Shown here: positions 53,401-61,596 of the stretch, piece by piece
Position numbering within the stretch: the stretch's first letter is position 1
Layout of the letters: each line of letters opens with the position of its first letter
Assembly (NCBI RefSeq): GCF_018263855.1
Contig: NZ_CP073318.1
Span: 1,860,001 to 1,924,000, forward strand
DNA: 64,000 bases
From: Kutzneria sp. CA-103260
Lineage (GTDB): Bacteria; Actinomycetota; Actinomycetes; Mycobacteriales; Pseudonocardiaceae
Reading direction: 5' to 3'
The notes under the pieces: generated by a model
The model's input: only the letters and a program-made list of their open reading frames with translations
Told to the model about the DNA's origin: nothing
Databases searched by the model: none
Translations under genes and position numbers: made by a program

Positions 53401-53573
53401 TGCCAGCTGAACGTCGGCGGCCCGGCCTTCGTCTCGGCCTGGACCTGCTGTACCACCAGCTCCGCCGGCGCGGCAACAGCTGGCGCGGTCCCGGCCGCGA
53501 CCAGCAGAAACGCGACGGCCATCGCCCGAACCAGCGGCTCGGCGCGGAAACGTGTCAACACTGATCGGACCAT
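50448..53573 (-). CDS. Secreted GH78-family protein with altered catalytic block
   Basis: 1041 residues from ATG 53573 (GAGGGGA upstream). Signal peptide VAFLLVAAGTAPAVA. Fn3-like domain, a laminin-G/concanavalin-like insert (ISPDSTTSWSNFVLD), N-terminal rhamnosidase domain (GAKVGDAVLTPADAPYD) and the GH78 barrel. Where relatives have DCPxRDERLGWxGDA, this protein has DNPVRDERTPPAMDVQAY: the RDER acid pair stays, but the W and G-D are gone. It may have a different specificity. The start lies just behind an AAACGTTT palindrome, so it heads the leftward rhamnosidase operon. Confidence 0.88.
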   Translation of the reverse strand: MVRSVLTRFRAEPLVRAMAVAFLLVAAGTAPAVAAPAELVVQQVQAETKAGPPTFSWQLGSAVNGERQTAYRVRVSAGTEVWDSGRVASAASVGVPYGGPVLQAGRAYTWTVQVWDAHGRPSAWSKPQPLAVAPTDWQGAQWISPDSTTSWSNFVLDTDFTIKAAAAGVVFRAQDSANYYLWQINTVTTPGKVMLRPHVQVGGHFTTLAEVDLSPVLTPANAGTSHHLQIRADGATITTTIDGTQVDVRTDTSLTQGTIGFRTSTSAGVAEDAVYDNLALHGLDGTSLFADDFSRSPDPRFAQQKIVDGQLEPSGDPVLLGANHAAPMLRRTFTLTKPIAHADVNVLGLGFYELHLNGAKVGDAVLTPADAPYDRRDLYDTYDVTGQLKPGANAVGMMLGNGYGQHFSPYGFRWLGPEQAIMTLTVTYTDGTQQAITTDHSWTWSDSPITGDDIYNGETYDARQEQHGWDTAGFDASTWRPVTTVAAPAGTLTPSTLPPIRVVQTLRPVKMTQPSPGVYVYDLGQNIAGWARIRAKGPAGTQIQLRTAEELTPDGRLDTTTNRNAAATDTFVLAGTGGTESYEPRFDYHGFRYVEVTGYPGTPTVDSLDGRVAHADVASTGSFTSSDPTLNQLWQNNRWSILNNSMSVPTDNPVRDERTPPAMDVQAYSAASTREFGMDAFYANYLADLPPGTALPDDAGNAQQPDMAGGQVTLAWTLYEQYGDRTTLAAQYPAMKAFVDTNNTQVPSHIWPDNRGFGDWCPPVHDGGVNGGQGGPNEGNCTSEVSLVNTALSYVQALDVAKAAQALGKTSDAATYTALANGIKQAFNTHFLNADGSSYGDGRQTTSILPLAFDMVPAGNVTAVGNRLVDTILTTNGGHLDTGIFGTRHLVDALARINRTDVAMTVLDQKTYPGFGYEISRGATSSWEEWLYSSNMETHDHAMFAGVNASLYTQLAGIQPAAPGYSAVSIAPQTPTGLAHVAASLDTAYGKVAVSWTKSATTFDLDVTIPVNTTATVSLPTQHGRTSHTVGSGHWHFHVTL

Positions 53574-53586
53574 CGGGTCCCCTCGG

Positions 53587-53600
53587 TTTAAACGTTTCAA
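53587..53600. promoter_or_regulatory. LacI-type operator before the GH78 operon
   Basis: TTTAAACGTTTCAA with core AAACGTTT, 14-27 nt upstream of the GH78 start at 53573. On the minus strand it reads TTGAAACGTTTAAA and matches the perfect site at 41121 except at two positions. Probably the same regulator acts at both. Confidence 0.6.
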
Positions 53601-53754
53601 CAGGGATTCATGGGTAGCGCACCCCGCCCGCGCCGAACAAGAACTCCGGTCGTTTCTGTCCGGGACCGGCCAAGCAAGTGGCTTCCTGGTCCTGGCAGTC
53701 CTATGGAAGGCCGGACGACTGGCTGGGTCCCGGCCGGTGCCGCAGGCTGGGGCC

Positions 53755-54696
53755 ATGACCGAACCCGGAACTGTCCTGATCACCGGCCCGACCCGGAACC
53801 TGGGCCGGCGCGCCGTGCTGGCCATGGCCGACCGCCCGGACGGCCGGCGGCCTGACCTGCTGCTGGTCGGCCGGGCCGGGCGGGACCTGACGGCGGTGGC
53901 CGACGAGGCCCGCGCGCACGGCGCCACCGTCCGCGAGATCGGCTGCGACCTGTCGCGCCTGGCCGATGTGCGCGCCGCCGCCGACACCGCGCGCGAGCTG
54001 CTGGCCGCTGGCGCGGTGCGGCCGCTGCGTGCGCTGGTTGCCAACGCAGGCACCATGTCGACCGACACCAGGCAGGCCTCGCCCGACGGCTACGAGATGA
54101 CCTTCGCCGTCAACTTTCTCGCCCATGCCCAGCTCGTCGGCGACCTGCTGGACTCGTTCACGGCCCCGGCGCGGGTCGTGCTGATCGGCTCGAACACCTA
54201 TCACGCGAACTTCTGGCGCAGGCTGCTGGGCGTGGCCGAGGCCAAGTGGACCGACCCCGTCGAACTGGCCCGGCCGGCCGCCCGTGAGCAGGCCCCGAGC
54301 ATGGCCGCCAGCGGTGTCGCCTACTCCAACGCCAAGCTGGCGATCCTGTACTACGCCCATGAGTTGCAGCGTCACGTGGGCGAAGGGATCACCGTGTCGG
54401 TGTTCGAGCCCGGCTGGATGCCCGGCACCGCGCTGGGTCGTGGCGCGCCCGCGGCGGCGCAGGCGATGAGCCGTGCCCTGGGCCGCGTGCCCGGTGTGTC
54501 GACGCCGGAGCGCTCTGGGCCGCTGCTGGCCTCGATGGCCCTGGACGACAAGTGGGCGCACCTGCGCGACGGGGCGTTCGTGGTGAAGACCAAGCTGACC
54601 GAGGTGCAGCCGGTCGCCCACGACCGCGAGCGGGAACGGCGTCTGTGGGAGGCGACCGCCGAGCTGTTGGAACGTGCGGGCGCGTCAGGTTCGTAG
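53755..54696 (+). CDS. Short-chain dehydrogenase/reductase
   Basis: 313 residues from ATG 53755; upstream open frame is shadow. Cofactor motif VLITGPTRNLGRRAV, LVANAGTM, and active-site block YSNAKLAILYY (YxxxK) with a preceding Ser in IGSNTYH. Close in pattern to protochlorophyllide-reductase/WW-domain-oxidoreductase-like SDRs of actinobacteria. Substrate unknown; no obvious link to the sugar genes on both sides. Confidence 0.9.
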   Translation: MTEPGTVLITGPTRNLGRRAVLAMADRPDGRRPDLLLVGRAGRDLTAVADEARAHGATVREIGCDLSRLADVRAAADTARELLAAGAVRPLRALVANAGTMSTDTRQASPDGYEMTFAVNFLAHAQLVGDLLDSFTAPARVVLIGSNTYHANFWRRLLGVAEAKWTDPVELARPAAREQAPSMAASGVAYSNAKLAILYYAHELQRHVGEGITVSVFEPGWMPGTALGRGAPAAAQAMSRALGRVPGVSTPERSGPLLASMALDDKWAHLRDGAFVVKTKLTEVQPVAHDRERERRLWEATAELLERAGASGS

Positions 54697-54710
54697 GGCA
54701 GGATACGTGT

Positions 54711-55559
54711 GTGCGTTCTCTTCTCGTGATGGTCCTGGTGCTGGCCGGCGTGGCCGGCTGCGCGGAGCCGGCCCACCCCTCGGATTCGGTTCAGCCCTCG
54801 AACCCGGCCCAGCCCTCGGCTCCGGCCGCACCGTCCTTCCCGGTCGGCGCGGCCGTCGACTACCAGTTGGGTGGTGCCTACCCCCTTCCGGCAGGCGTCC
54901 GCCTGGTGGCCCGGGATGTCACCGCCAGCCCTGCCTCCGACGCCTACAACATCTGCTACGTCAACGGATTCCAGACCCAGCCGGCCGAACGCGACCTGTG
55001 GCTGCGCGAGCGCCACGATCTGGTCCTGTTCGACGCCAGCGGCAATCCGGTCATCGACGAGAACTGGCCCGACGAGCTGATCGTCGACACCTCCACCGCC
55101 GACAAGCGCGCACGACTGGCCGACATCGTCGGCGAGACCGTCAAAACCTGTGCCAGCAAGGGATTCAACGCCGTGGAGTTCGATAACCTCGACTCCTACA
55201 GCCGCTCCAACGGCGCCCTCACTGTCGACGACAACCTGGCCTTCGCCACCGCCCTCGCCACCGTCGCTCACGCTGCCGGCATGGTGGCGGGCCAGAAGAA
55301 CTCCGCCGACCTCGGCCGCCGTGGCCAACAGGAAGCCAAGTTCGACTTCGCTGTCGCCGAGGAATGCCTGCGCTTCCAGGAATGCGCCACCTACGCTTCG
55401 TCCTACGGCGACCGTCTCATCGACATCGAGTACACCGACGACCTCCCCGCCCCCGTCGACACCGTGTGCGCCCTACCCAACCGTCCGAAGTCGATGGTCA
55501 TCCGCGACCGCAAGCTCGTGACGCCGAGCTCCCAGGACTACTTCTACCGTCACTGCTGA
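54711..55559 (+). CDS. GH114-like endo-alpha-1,4-polygalactosaminidase lipoprotein
   Basis: 282 residues from GTG 54711. A lipoprotein signal ends in LAGVAGC, then a Ser/Pro-rich linker with repeats of PSNPAQPS type. The TIM-barrel part has FQTQPAERDLWLRERHDL, GFNAVEFDNLDSY (relatives: GVEPDNVDGY, with the acid pair) and FAVAEECLRFQECATYASS, the pattern of GH114. Known members cut alpha-1,4-linked galactosamine polymers of fungi. It overlaps the convergent LacI gene by 10 nt. Confidence 0.82.
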   Translation: MRSLLVMVLVLAGVAGCAEPAHPSDSVQPSNPAQPSAPAAPSFPVGAAVDYQLGGAYPLPAGVRLVARDVTASPASDAYNICYVNGFQTQPAERDLWLRERHDLVLFDASGNPVIDENWPDELIVDTSTADKRARLADIVGETVKTCASKGFNAVEFDNLDSYSRSNGALTVDDNLAFATALATVAHAAGMVAGQKNSADLGRRGQQEAKFDFAVAEECLRFQECATYASSYGDRLIDIEYTDDLPAPVDTVCALPNRPKSMVIRDRKLVTPSSQDYFYRHC

Positions 55560-56575
55560 GGAGCGGGTGCCGTCGAATCACGCTTCACCAGGGAGACATC
55601 GACGGTGACGGGGGCGGTGGGCGGCGTGCCCTTCTCGATGGCGTCGATGAGCATGCGCACGGCGGTGGTGGCCTTCGCGGCGATGTCCTGGGACACGGTC
55701 GTCAACCGCGGCACGACGTAGTCGCAGAGGTCGAGATCGTCGAAGCCCACGACGGAGACGTCGTCGGGAACCCGCGCCCCCGACTCCGTCAGGCCGTGCA
55801 TGATGCCGATGGCCAGGATGTCGGCGGTGGCGAACACCGCGGTCGTCCGGGGATGCCGGGCCAGCAGCCCGCGGCCCAGCCGCAGGCCGTCGGCGTGCGT
55901 GGTGTTGACGGTTTCGACCAGGCGCGGGTCCCAGCCGGCGCCGATCTCGGCATGGGCCTGGCGGAAGCCCTCGAAGCGCTCGTGGACGACGCCGACGCCG
56001 GTGAACGCCGGCCCGGCGAACACGATCCGGCGGTGGCCGAGATCGAGCAGGTGCCGGGCAGCCAGCCGGGCGCCGGCGAAGTCGTCGGAGCGTGGGCCGA
56101 CCGTGAGCGGATTGCTGGAATAGCTGTCGACGGCCAGCACCCGCACGCCACCCACGGTCGTGGCGGTGAGGCTGTCGACCTCCTCGTCGAGGAAGCCGAG
56201 CAGGATCGCCCCGTCCAGACTCCACGACTGCAACGCCTCGGTGACCTCACCCAGGTCGGAGATGCCCCGCAGCAGCAGGTGGTAGCCGAGGCGGCGCAGC
56301 TCGCGCTCGATCTGGCCGACCATCGCCATGGTGTGCGGGCTGATCATCAGGCTGTCCTCGTCGGCGGTCGGCACCAGCAGCCCGATCAGCCGGGACGAGC
56401 GGGCCGACAGGCTGCGGGCCGACGCGCTGGGCACGTAGCCGAGTTCGTCGGCGATGCGCCGCACCCGCTCGATGGTGTCCGGCGACACCCGGGCGTGGTT
56501 GCCGTTGATGACGTTCGAGACGGTCATGGGGCTCACGCCCGCCCGCTCGGCGACGTCGCGCAGCCTGACCCGCAC
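55550..56575 (-). CDS. LacI-family repressor of the alpha-glucan operon
   Basis: 341 residues from GTG 56575 with AAGGGAGA upstream. N-terminal LacI helix-turn-helix RLRDVAERAGVSPMTVSNVI and hinge (GYVPSASARSLSARSS), then the periplasmic-binding-like sensor (IGLLVPTADEDS, VVGFDDLDLCDYVVPRLTTV). It diverges from the GH13/ABC operon, whose promoter carries an AGGT-TAGCGCTA-type palindrome, the likely target. A free oligosaccharide would be the inducer. Confidence 0.92.
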   Translation of the reverse strand: MRVRLRDVAERAGVSPMTVSNVINGNHARVSPDTIERVRRIADELGYVPSASARSLSARSSRLIGLLVPTADEDSLMISPHTMAMVGQIERELRRLGYHLLLRGISDLGEVTEALQSWSLDGAILLGFLDEEVDSLTATTVGGVRVLAVDSYSSNPLTVGPRSDDFAGARLAARHLLDLGHRRIVFAGPAFTGVGVVHERFEGFRQAHAEIGAGWDPRLVETVNTTHADGLRLGRGLLARHPRTTAVFATADILAIGIMHGLTESGARVPDDVSVVGFDDLDLCDYVVPRLTTVSQDIAAKATTAVRMLIDAIEKGTPPTAPVTVDVSLVKRDSTAPAPQQ

Positions 56576-56622
56576 TCCTGTCTCCCTTCGTCGGTGTCCC
56601 AGCCTACGCAGCGCCGGAGGCG

Positions 56623-56674
56623 TTGACAGCGGCGGACACCGATATTACCGTGGCCGAGGTATAGCGCTAAACCT
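56623..56674 (+). promoter_or_regulatory. Promoter and LacI operator of the GH13/ABC operon
   Basis: TTGACA (56623-56628), 17 bp, TACCGT (56646-56651) form a promoter. AGGTaTAGCGCTAaACCT (56657-56674) is an 18-bp palindrome with one mismatched pair and a CG centre, typical for LacI proteins, placed at the transcription start. The divergent LacI protein is the expected ligand. Confidence 0.7.
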
Positions 56675-56739
56675 GAAACGTAGGACGCATTTCGCGCTCT
56701 CGCGTGCCCGCATGCCCGGAAACCGATGACGGGAGCCCT

Positions 56740-58401
56740 GTGAGCAGCAGTGTCTTCAGTGCGGCCGAACCCAGGTCCGCCGCCCCGGCCGACCAGTGGT
56801 GGCGCACGGCGGTCATTTACCAGGTCTATCCGCGCAGTTTCGCCGACGACAACGGCGACGGCACCGGCGACCTGGCCGGCGTCCGGTCCCGGCTGCCCTA
56901 CCTCAGGGCGCTCGGCGTGGACGCCATCTGGTTCACGCCCTGGTATGCCTCGCCGCTGGCCGACGGCGGCTACGACGTGGCCGACTACCGGGCCATCGAT
57001 CCCGCCTTCGGCAGCCTGGCCGAGGCCGAGGCGCTCATCGCCGAGGCCGCCGAGCTGGGCATCCGGACCATCGTCGACATCGTGCCCAACCACGTGTCCG
57101 ACCAACACCGATGGTTCCGCGCCGCCCTCGCCGCCGGCCCGGGATCGCCGCAGCGCCAACGGTTCTGGTTCCGTCCGGGCCGCGGGCGGCACGGGGAGCT
57201 GCCGCCGACCGACTGGGTGTCGCCGTTCTCGGGCGGGACCTGGACCCGCACCGTCGACCCCGACGGCACTCCAGGGGAGTGGTACCTGCACCTGTTCGCG
57301 CCGCAGCAGCCCGACCTCAACTGGAACCACCCCGACGTGCGGCGCGAGCACGAGGACGTGCTGCGGTTCTGGTTCGACCGCGGCGTGGCCGGCATCCGTG
57401 TCGACTCCGCCACCATGCCGGTCAAGGACGACACCTTCCCGGAGTCGGCCCACCAGCACGCGCCGGGCGACCATCCGTACGTCGACCGGGACGGCATCCA
57501 CGACATCTACCGGTCCTGGCGCGCGGTCGCCGACTCCTACGACCAGCCGCGCATGCTCGTCGGCGAGATCTGGCTGGCCGACCGGCGCCGCTTCGCCCGC
57601 TACCTCCGCCCGGACGAGATGCACACGGCGTTCAACTTCGACTTCATGATGCACCCTTGGGACTCCGGCGGTCTGCGGGAGTGCATCCAGTCCACAGTGG
57701 AGGCACACGGGCTGGTCGGCGCGCCGCCGACCTGGGTGCTGTCCAATCACGACGTCACCCGCCCGGTGACCCGATACGGCCGGCCGGACAGCTCGTTCGG
57801 CTTCGAGGCCAGGCGGTTCAACACGCCGACCGACCTCGCGCTGGGCCGGCGCCGGGCCCGCGCCGCCGCGCTGCTGTCGGCCGCGCTGCCCGGCTCGCTC
57901 TACCTCTACCAGGGCGACGAGCTCGGCCTGCCCGAGGTCGAGGACGGCGACCTGCCCGACGAGTCCCGCCAGGACCCGATGCACTTGCGCTCCGACGGCG
58001 CCGATCCCGGTCGGGACGGCTGCCGGGTGCCGCTGCCGTGGACCACCTCCGGGCCATCGTACGGCTTCGGCCCGGGCGGGCGGACTTGGCTGCCGCAGCC
58101 GACCTGGTGGGGCCGCTACGCGGTCGAGGCGCAGGCCGGCGACCCCGACTCGATGCTCACGCTCTACCGCGCCGCGATCCGGTTGCGCCGCACGGAACCC
58201 GCGCTACGCGGCGAGGTCTTCGCGTGGGTAACCGGCCAGTCCGAGCACGTCATCGCGTTCCGTCGCGGCGAGAACCTGTTGTGCCTGGTGAACTTCGGGG
58301 CCGACGTCCCGCTGCCGCCGCACGACACGGTCCTGCTCGCCAGCGGTGCGCTCGACGGCGACACCCTGCCCACCGACACGGCCGTCTGGCTGCGGATCTG
58401 A
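56740..58401 (+). CDS. GH13 alpha-glucosidase / oligo-glucosidase
   Basis: 553 residues from GTG 56740 (GGGAG upstream). No signal peptide, so cytosolic. The GH13 regions are complete: YQVYPRSFADDNGDGTGDLAG, DIVPNHVS, GIRVDSATM with nucleophile Asp222, LVGEIWL with acid/base Glu276, and LSNHDVTR with Asp338. The QVYPRSF and GDGTGDL motifs are those of oligo-1,6-glucosidase/alpha-glucosidases. It hydrolyses imported alpha-glucosides. First gene of a five-gene operon with an ABC importer. Confidence 0.93.
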   Translation: MSSSVFSAAEPRSAAPADQWWRTAVIYQVYPRSFADDNGDGTGDLAGVRSRLPYLRALGVDAIWFTPWYASPLADGGYDVADYRAIDPAFGSLAEAEALIAEAAELGIRTIVDIVPNHVSDQHRWFRAALAAGPGSPQRQRFWFRPGRGRHGELPPTDWVSPFSGGTWTRTVDPDGTPGEWYLHLFAPQQPDLNWNHPDVRREHEDVLRFWFDRGVAGIRVDSATMPVKDDTFPESAHQHAPGDHPYVDRDGIHDIYRSWRAVADSYDQPRMLVGEIWLADRRRFARYLRPDEMHTAFNFDFMMHPWDSGGLRECIQSTVEAHGLVGAPPTWVLSNHDVTRPVTRYGRPDSSFGFEARRFNTPTDLALGRRRARAAALLSAALPGSLYLYQGDELGLPEVEDGDLPDESRQDPMHLRSDGADPGRDGCRVPLPWTTSGPSYGFGPGGRTWLPQPTWWGRYAVEAQAGDPDSMLTLYRAAIRLRRTEPALRGEVFAWVTGQSEHVIAFRRGENLLCLVNFGADVPLPPHDTVLLASGALDGDTLPTDTAVWLRI

Positions 58402-58418
58402 AGCTAGGAGGGACGACG

Positions 58419-59765
58419 ATGTCCTGGAAGCTGGTCACCATCATCGGCGCCGCGCTGGCCGTCGCGCTGGCCGGCTGTGCCGGCGGCGCGACGTCCTCGG
58501 ACGGCCGCACCACGCTCACCGTCTCCATCGACCCTGGTCTGGACAAAGGGGCCGTCGCGGCGTTCACCACCCGGGTCAAGCAGTTCGAAGCCGCCAACCC
58601 GGGTATCGACGTGCGCACCCAGGAGTTCAAGTGGGACGCCACGACCTTCACCGCCAAGCTGGCCGGCGGCACCCTGCCGGACGTGTTCACGCTGCCGTTC
58701 ACCGACGGGCGCGGGCTCATCCAGCGCCGGCAGATCGCCGACATCAGCGGCCTGGCCAGGGCGCTGCCGTACTTCGCGAAGTTCTCGCCGCAGATCGCCA
58801 AGGCCGGTGAGGCCGCCGACGGCGGCATGTGGGCGGTGCCGATCTCGGCCTACGGGCAGGCCCTGCACTACAACCGGACCCTGTTCGCCCAGGCCGGGCT
58901 GAACCCGGACGACCCACCGTCCACATGGGACCAGGTGCGGGCCGACGCCCGGCAGATCGCCCAGCGCACCGGGCAGGCCGGCTACGCCGAGATGACCACC
59001 GACAACACCGGCGGCTGGATCCTGACCACGCTGGACTACGCCCTCGGCGGCCGCACCGAGCAGCTCGGCGAACACGCGAAGTCCACCCTGGACACCAAGC
59101 CGATGGCCGACGCGCTCCGGATGATCCAGTCCATGCGCTGGAACGACAACAGCATGGGGTCCGACTTCCTCTACGACTGGAACGGCATCAACCAGGACTT
59201 CGCGGCCGGCCGGATCGGCATGTACGTCTCCGGCGGCGCCAACTACGGCTCGCTGCGGGCCCAGAACGCCATCAAGCCCGAGGACTACGGCGTCACCGCG
59301 CTGCCGCTGGACGGCGGGGGCGCCGGCGTGCTCGGCGGCGGGACCCTGGCGGCGGTCAGCGCCGCGGCCGACGACCAGGTCAGGGCGGCCGCCGTCAAGT
59401 GGATCGACTTCTACTACCTGCGAAAGCAGACCGACCACGACGCCGCCGTGGCCGACGCGAAGACCACCGCCGACTCCGGTGAGGTCGTCGGCGCGCCCGA
59501 GCTGCCGGTGTTCGACAAGGCCCAGTACGACCAGCGGATGAGCTGGATCGCCCCGTACGTCAACGTGCCGGTCAAGCAGCTGGCCCCCTACACCGACAAG
59601 ATGTTCGACCAGCCGCTGGTCCCCGAGCCCACCAAGTCCACCCAACAGGTGTACGCGCTGCTGGACACGGTGGTGCAGAAGGTCCTCACCGACCGGAACG
59701 CCGACATCAACGCCCTGCTGGCCGACGCGCAGCAGCAGGCCCAGACTCTGTTGGACCGGGGATGA
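58419..59765 (+). CDS. ABC transporter extracellular sugar-binding lipoprotein (CUT1)
   Basis: 448 residues from ATG 58419 with a strong AGGAGGG (58406-58412). Signal VTIIGAALAVALAGC ends in a lipobox LAGC. The mature chain has the family-1 binding-protein pattern: FEAANPGIDVRTQEF, LAGGTLPDVFTLPFTDG, AVPISAYGQALHYNRTLF, PSTWDQVRADA. It captures an oligosaccharide outside the membrane and hands it to the two permeases. Overlaps the first permease by 4 nt. Confidence 0.93.
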   Translation: MSWKLVTIIGAALAVALAGCAGGATSSDGRTTLTVSIDPGLDKGAVAAFTTRVKQFEAANPGIDVRTQEFKWDATTFTAKLAGGTLPDVFTLPFTDGRGLIQRRQIADISGLARALPYFAKFSPQIAKAGEAADGGMWAVPISAYGQALHYNRTLFAQAGLNPDDPPSTWDQVRADARQIAQRTGQAGYAEMTTDNTGGWILTTLDYALGGRTEQLGEHAKSTLDTKPMADALRMIQSMRWNDNSMGSDFLYDWNGINQDFAAGRIGMYVSGGANYGSLRAQNAIKPEDYGVTALPLDGGGAGVLGGGTLAAVSAAADDQVRAAAVKWIDFYYLRKQTDHDAAVADAKTTADSGEVVGAPELPVFDKAQYDQRMSWIAPYVNVPVKQLAPYTDKMFDQPLVPEPTKSTQQVYALLDTVVQKVLTDRNADINALLADAQQQAQTLLDRG

Positions 59766-60715
59766 CCGCCCTCGCCGACAAGCCGGCGGTCGTCACCAAG
59801 GCGCCGGTCCGGCCAAGACGGCGCTCACCGGCCACCTGGGTGCGCGGCGGCGGGCTCGGCGCGCTGCTGTTCCTGCTGCCGATGCTGGTCGTGTTCACCG
59901 CGTTCTCCTGGTACCCGATCGTCCAGTCCGTGGTGATGAGCTTCCAGCAGACGAACATGGTCACCGCGCCGGTGTTCGTGGGCCTGGACAACTTCCGTTC
60001 CGTGCTCACCGATCCGCTGCTGTGGACGGCGGTGCGCAACACGCTGTGGTTCGCGGTGCTGGCGCTGCTGTTCGGCTACCCGGTGCCGCTGGTGGCGGCC
60101 GTGCTGATGAGTGAGGTCCGCCGGTTCCGGGGCCTGTTCAGCGCCATGGCGTACCTGCCGGTGGTGATCCCGCCGGTGGTGGCTGTGCTGCTGTGGAAGT
60201 TCTTCTACGACGCCGGCCCGAACGGGGTGTTCAACACCGTGCTGCGGGCCGTCGGGCTCGGGCCGCTGCCGTGGCTGCAGGACCCGTCCTCAGCGATGGT
60301 GTCGCTGGTCGTCGAGGCGACCTGGGCCGCTGCCGGCGGCACGATCATCATCTACCTGGCCGCGCTGACCAGCGTGTCACCGGACCTGTACGAGGCCGCC
60401 GAGATCGACGGCGCGTCGGTCTGGGGCAAGATCCGGCACGTCACGTTGCCACAGCTGCGCGGTGTCCTGCTGATCACGTTCATCCTCCAGGTCATCGGCA
60501 CCGCGCAGGTGTTCCTGGAGCCGTTCCTGTTCACCAGCGGCGGCCCGGCGCACGCCACCACCACGATTCTGCTGCTGATCTACGACTACGCGTTCGCCGG
60601 CACCCTGGGCGGCGACTACGGGTCGGCGACCGCGCTCAGCGTGCTGCTCGCACTGGTGCTGGCGGTGTTCTCCGCGGTGTACCTCCGCCTCACCCGAAGC
60701 TGGAGCACATCGTGA
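59762..60715 (+). CDS. ABC sugar permease, MalF-type
   Basis: 317 residues from ATG 59762 overlapping the previous stop. Six membrane segments; the cytosolic coupling helix EAAEIDGASVWGKIRHVTLP carries the EAA motif. It pairs with the next permease to form the CUT1 channel. As usual for actinobacterial CUT1 systems, no ATPase gene is in the operon; a shared MsiK-type ATPase elsewhere is expected. Confidence 0.93.
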   Translation: MTALADKPAVVTKAPVRPRRRSPATWVRGGGLGALLFLLPMLVVFTAFSWYPIVQSVVMSFQQTNMVTAPVFVGLDNFRSVLTDPLLWTAVRNTLWFAVLALLFGYPVPLVAAVLMSEVRRFRGLFSAMAYLPVVIPPVVAVLLWKFFYDAGPNGVFNTVLRAVGLGPLPWLQDPSSAMVSLVVEATWAAAGGTIIIYLAALTSVSPDLYEAAEIDGASVWGKIRHVTLPQLRGVLLITFILQVIGTAQVFLEPFLFTSGGPAHATTTILLLIYDYAFAGTLGGDYGSATALSVLLALVLAVFSAVYLRLTRSWSTS

Positions 60716-61572
60716 ACCGCGGGCTGCTCTCCTCGTACGACTGGCGGCGGCCGGGCGTGCGGCGCACGACGCGGACCCTGCACGTCCTGCTGCTCGTGCT
60801 GCTGTTGCTGGTCGGCCTCGGACCCGTGCTGTGGCTGGCGAAATCGGCGATCACCCCCACACAGGACACCCTCCGCGACCCGCTGGCGCTGTGGCCGCAC
60901 GGCGTCGACTTCGGCACGATCGCCACGGCGTGGACCCGGGTGCAGATCGACCGGTACTTCCTCAACACCGTGCTGCTCGCCGCCGGCTCGTGGCTGGTGC
61001 AGATCATCGTCGCGACCACCGCGGGCTTCGTGCTGTCCGTGCTGCGGCCGCGCTACCGGCACGTGGTCTCCGCCGTGGTGCTGGCCACCATGTTCGTGCC
61101 GTCGATCGTGCTGCTGGTGCCGATGTACCTGACCATGGTGCACCTGTCGCTGATCAACACGTTCTGGGCGGTGTGGCTGCCGTCCGGGGCCAGCGCGTTC
61201 AACGTGCTGATCGTGCAGCGGTTCTTCGCCAACCTGCCCCGCGAGGTCTTCGAGGCCGCGCGGGTCGACGGCGCCGGCGCCGGCCGGCTGTTCTGGTCGC
61301 TGGTGCTGCCGATGTCCCGGCCGATCATCGGCGTGGTCTCGGTGTTCGCCGTCATCGCGTCCTGGAAGGACTTCCTGTGGCCGATGCTCGTGCTGCCCGA
61401 CCCGTCGGCGCAGCCGCTGTCGGTCCGGCTGCCGGCGTTGCAGCCGTTCGTCGGGCTGGACGTCTTCCTGGCCGCGCTGGCCATCTCCACCGTCATCCCG
61501 GTGGCGCTGTTCCTGATGTTCCAACGGCTCTTCCTGCGCAACGACGCGCTCAGCGGCGCGGTGAAGGGCTGA
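60712..61572 (+). CDS. ABC sugar permease, MalG-type
   Basis: 286 residues from GTG 60712 overlapping the previous stop (GTGA). Six membrane segments, with the EAA motif EAARVDGAGAGRLFWSLVLP. Second half of the CUT1 channel. The frame upstream of the GTG is shadow of the first permease. Confidence 0.93.
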   Translation: MNRGLLSSYDWRRPGVRRTTRTLHVLLLVLLLLVGLGPVLWLAKSAITPTQDTLRDPLALWPHGVDFGTIATAWTRVQIDRYFLNTVLLAAGSWLVQIIVATTAGFVLSVLRPRYRHVVSAVVLATMFVPSIVLLVPMYLTMVHLSLINTFWAVWLPSGASAFNVLIVQRFFANLPREVFEAARVDGAGAGRLFWSLVLPMSRPIIGVVSVFAVIASWKDFLWPMLVLPDPSAQPLSVRLPALQPFVGLDVFLAALAISTVIPVALFLMFQRLFLRNDALSGAVKG

Positions 61573-61596
61573 TCCGCGCCGGATTGGAGAACGACC

